NCBI RefSeq assembly: GCF_017377715.1
Contig: NZ_JAFVMF010000030.1
Coordinates: forward strand, 1 to 39,126
Length of the DNA: 39,126 bases
Direction of reading: 5' to 3'
Source of the DNA: Acetobacter sacchari
GTDB taxonomy: Bacteria > Pseudomonadota > Alphaproteobacteria > Acetobacterales > Acetobacteraceae
In this document: positions 39,009 through 39,126 of the stretch, in pieces
How the letters are laid out: every line of letters starts with the position of its first letter
How positions within the stretch are numbered: the stretch's first letter is position 1
The notes under the pieces: generated by a model
Told to the model about the DNA's origin: nothing
Databases searched by the model: none
Seen by the model: the letters and a program-made list of their open reading frames with translations, nothing else
Program-made: the position numbers and the translations under genes

Positions 39009-39126
39009 ATGGGGGTGTGGAAACTCGATCCTGAGTTGAACGACGACGAAGAACTTCTTTTGTCTATCTTGGTAACTACGAACCTGTGGAAGGAACTGAA
39101 CCCCGACGCGACGATGGAAGACCGTC
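39009..39126 (+). CDS. Unknown protein, partial (N-terminal part)
   Basis: ATG 39009 with GAGGGA upstream; the frame stays open to the right edge (39 codons). Acidic: MGVWKLDPELNDDEELLLSI. Divergent from the replication operon. Too little is visible for an assignment. Confidence 0.5.
   Translation, partial: MGVWKLDPELNDDEELLLSILVTTNLWKELNPDATMEDR

Overview
The window looks like the inside of a temperate, contractile-tailed phage (myovirus) or prophage of a GC-rich bacterium. An alphaproteobacterium, possibly of the acetic-acid group, fits the general look of the proteins, but this is an inference. No clearly bacterial chromosomal gene is visible at either edge. The left edge cuts a tail-fibre-like gene and the right edge cuts an unknown gene.

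Most genes lie on the minus strand and read right to left. (1) 39.1-32.3 kb: an early replication operon. It holds a helix-turn-helix regulator, a small membrane protein, a RuvC-like resolvase, a conserved unknown, a Sak4-like RecA-fold ATPase, a DUF669 protein with an SSB-type acidic tail, a winged-helix-like protein, an SF1B (Dda/RecD-like) helicase, a primase-polymerase and a VapE-type helicase, ending at a terminator. (2) 32.3-31.8 kb: a 510-bp non-coding region with 11 copies of the dyad GGTG(A/T)CACC plus one degenerate copy and AT-rich DNA, a candidate replication origin or multi-site operator. (3) 31.8-29.2 kb: a chain of tightly coupled small genes starting with an XRE regulator and including several tiny membrane proteins, ending at a terminator. 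(4) 29.2-27.7 kb: a cluster of five GTTATC-type repeats, a tyrosine integrase and one small gene, ending at a strong hairpin. (5) 27.7-15.7 kb: three small genes, then TerS, TerL, portal, scaffold, major capsid, head-tail completion proteins, sheath, tube, a tail assembly chaperone with a programmed -1 frameshift, and an HK97-gp10-like protein. (6) 14.4-12.5 kb: tape measure. (7) 6.1-0 kb: a lipoprotein and baseplate genes (circularisation-protein-like, gpX, gpD, gpV, gp25/W, gpJ, gpI, fibre).

The tail operon is broken by two accessory blocks. The small one (14.4-15.7 kb) has three plus-strand membrane or secreted protein genes. The large one (6.2-12.4 kb) has a RhuM-family protein, a BrnT/BrnA toxin-antitoxin pair, a possible phage nuclease-toxin domain protein, and a regulatory cassette laid out like the phage P22 immI region. 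That cassette has two divergent Arc/Mnt-type ribbon-helix-helix repressors around a shared operator, with a KilA-N antirepressor and an S24-peptidase-like protein lacking the catalytic serine downstream of one of them. Several small plus-strand genes follow.

Points most worth a second look are the GGTGNCACC array, the immI-like cassette with its inactive S24-like partner and a possible ATT start codon, the A AAA AAC frameshift in the tail chaperone, the -10/6-nt/start-codon arrangement at six accessory or regulatory genes (suggesting leaderless mRNAs), and a series of tiny coupled genes shorter than about 60 codons.
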